Under the pieces are notes generated by a model. It was not told the DNA's origin. It saw only the letters and a program-made list of their open reading frames with translations, and did no database searches. Source: Dermatemys mawii (taxonomy: Eukaryota > Chordata > Testudines > Dermatemydidae). From it: 64,000 nucleotides of DNA. The position numbers and the translations under genes are program-made. Each line of letters begins with the position of its first letter. Within the stretch, counting starts at the first letter, position 1. Where the stretch lies: contig ML677386.1 of NCBI GenBank assembly GCA_007922305.1, forward strand, positions 12,257,830 to 12,321,829. Reading direction: 5' to 3'. Positions 63,346 to 64,000 of this stretch are shown here, piece by piece.

Positions 63346-63359
63346 ACATGTTGTTGGGT

Positions 63360-63848
63360 GATGTTTATTTTTTTAAATTAGATATATATACTATTCTCAA
63401 CTTCTGTTCAACCTTACTATTAGTAGTCAGCTAATTTCTTGTAGAGTTATGACACTGGGATTTTTCAGGAAGCATTTGAATGCTGCAAGGGCAATGGGCA
63501 TGTAGAGCATCAAGGATAGAAAATGCAATTTATAAACAGCTGTGTGGAAGAAAGCTCAGGGGCAGTTTTGCTGAGGCTGGCATCACTGGCAGTGTGTAGG
63601 AGAGAGGATGGAAGACAGGAAAAGTGTCTAGAAAGAGGAGACCATTACATAGAATATTCAAGGCTCGAACAAGAAGCTGGAACTTAAGGTACTGGAGAGA
63701 TTGGAAGGGTGAGGTGAGGAGTGGTTGTTGACTTATAAGAAGCAGGCAAGAAAGGTGATTTTAGCAGCTATGTCTTTTACAGATGGAAGGGAAGCAATGG
63801 AGTTAACAGGAAGATCTGCGATGAGGAGGATGTTTACAGTAATCAAGA
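63360..63848. other. Intron between two Penelope-like fragments
   Basis: No repeat or exon recognised in 490 bp. Confidence 0.45.
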
Positions 63849-64000
63849 TGAGAGACAAAGAGTGTTGTAGCACCTTATAGACTAACAGATTTTAGGGATC
63901 ATGAGCTTTTGTGGGCTAAGACCCACTTCATCAGATGAATGTTGTGGAAATCTCCAGAGGCAGGTATAAATAGCAGACAAGAAAGCAAGGTAAATTCAAT
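63849..64000 (-). mobile_element. Penelope-like 3' end, running off the window
   Basis: gacaaagagtgttgtagcac, cttatagactaacagatttt and ctaagacccacttcatcaga, then aggcaggtataaatagcaga. It is the reverse-oriented 3' end and continues beyond 64000. Confidence 0.8.

Overview
The window is vertebrate nuclear DNA, most likely from a cryptodire turtle, and it holds an internal slice of one gene, RYR2 (cardiac ryanodine receptor), on the + strand. Ten coding exons can be placed between 12070 and 59555. They total 1506 nt, join in one open frame with matching phases, and are flanked by AG/GT splice sites. They encode about 501 consecutive residues (roughly residues 597-1097 in human numbering, estimated from memory). 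Neither the first nor the last exon of the gene is present. Turtle origin is inferred from the repeats: chelonian-style CR1 LINEs, many Penelope-like element 3' ends, and hAT, Tc1/mariner and Harbinger MITEs.

Layout. 1-2160: a broken minus-strand copy of a zinc-finger-bearing, transposon-associated protein gene. 2161-12069: RYR2 intron with a hAT nested in a hAT (3923-4527), CR1, MIR, a mariner MITE, a 100-N assembly gap (10808-10907) and an AT/TG satellite. 12070-24041: six exons (end of an N-terminal helical-solenoid stretch, all of SPRY1, start of RyR repeat 1). 24042-33335: a 7 kb intron with CR1, a nested Tc1/mariner element and a young Harbinger MITE, then the second RyR repeat-1 exon. 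33336-45873: the last repeat-1 exon, a 12 kb intron with hAT, mariner and two CR1s, then the first RyR repeat-2 exon. 45874-59555: a 13.5 kb intron with a second Harbinger MITE copy (about 1% different from the first) inserted in a CR1, and an inverted pair of Penelope-like sequences carrying a GIY-YIG fragment, then the second repeat-2 exon. 59556-64000: start of the next intron, with two more Penelope fragments.

No host gene other than RYR2, no RNA gene, no CRISPR and no operon-like structure was seen. I found no new multi-gene system. The items most worth checking concern mobile DNA: the near-identical Harbinger MITE pair, nested insertions with intact target-site duplications, Penelope inverted structures, and the widespread but poorly named zinc-finger protein relic at the left edge.
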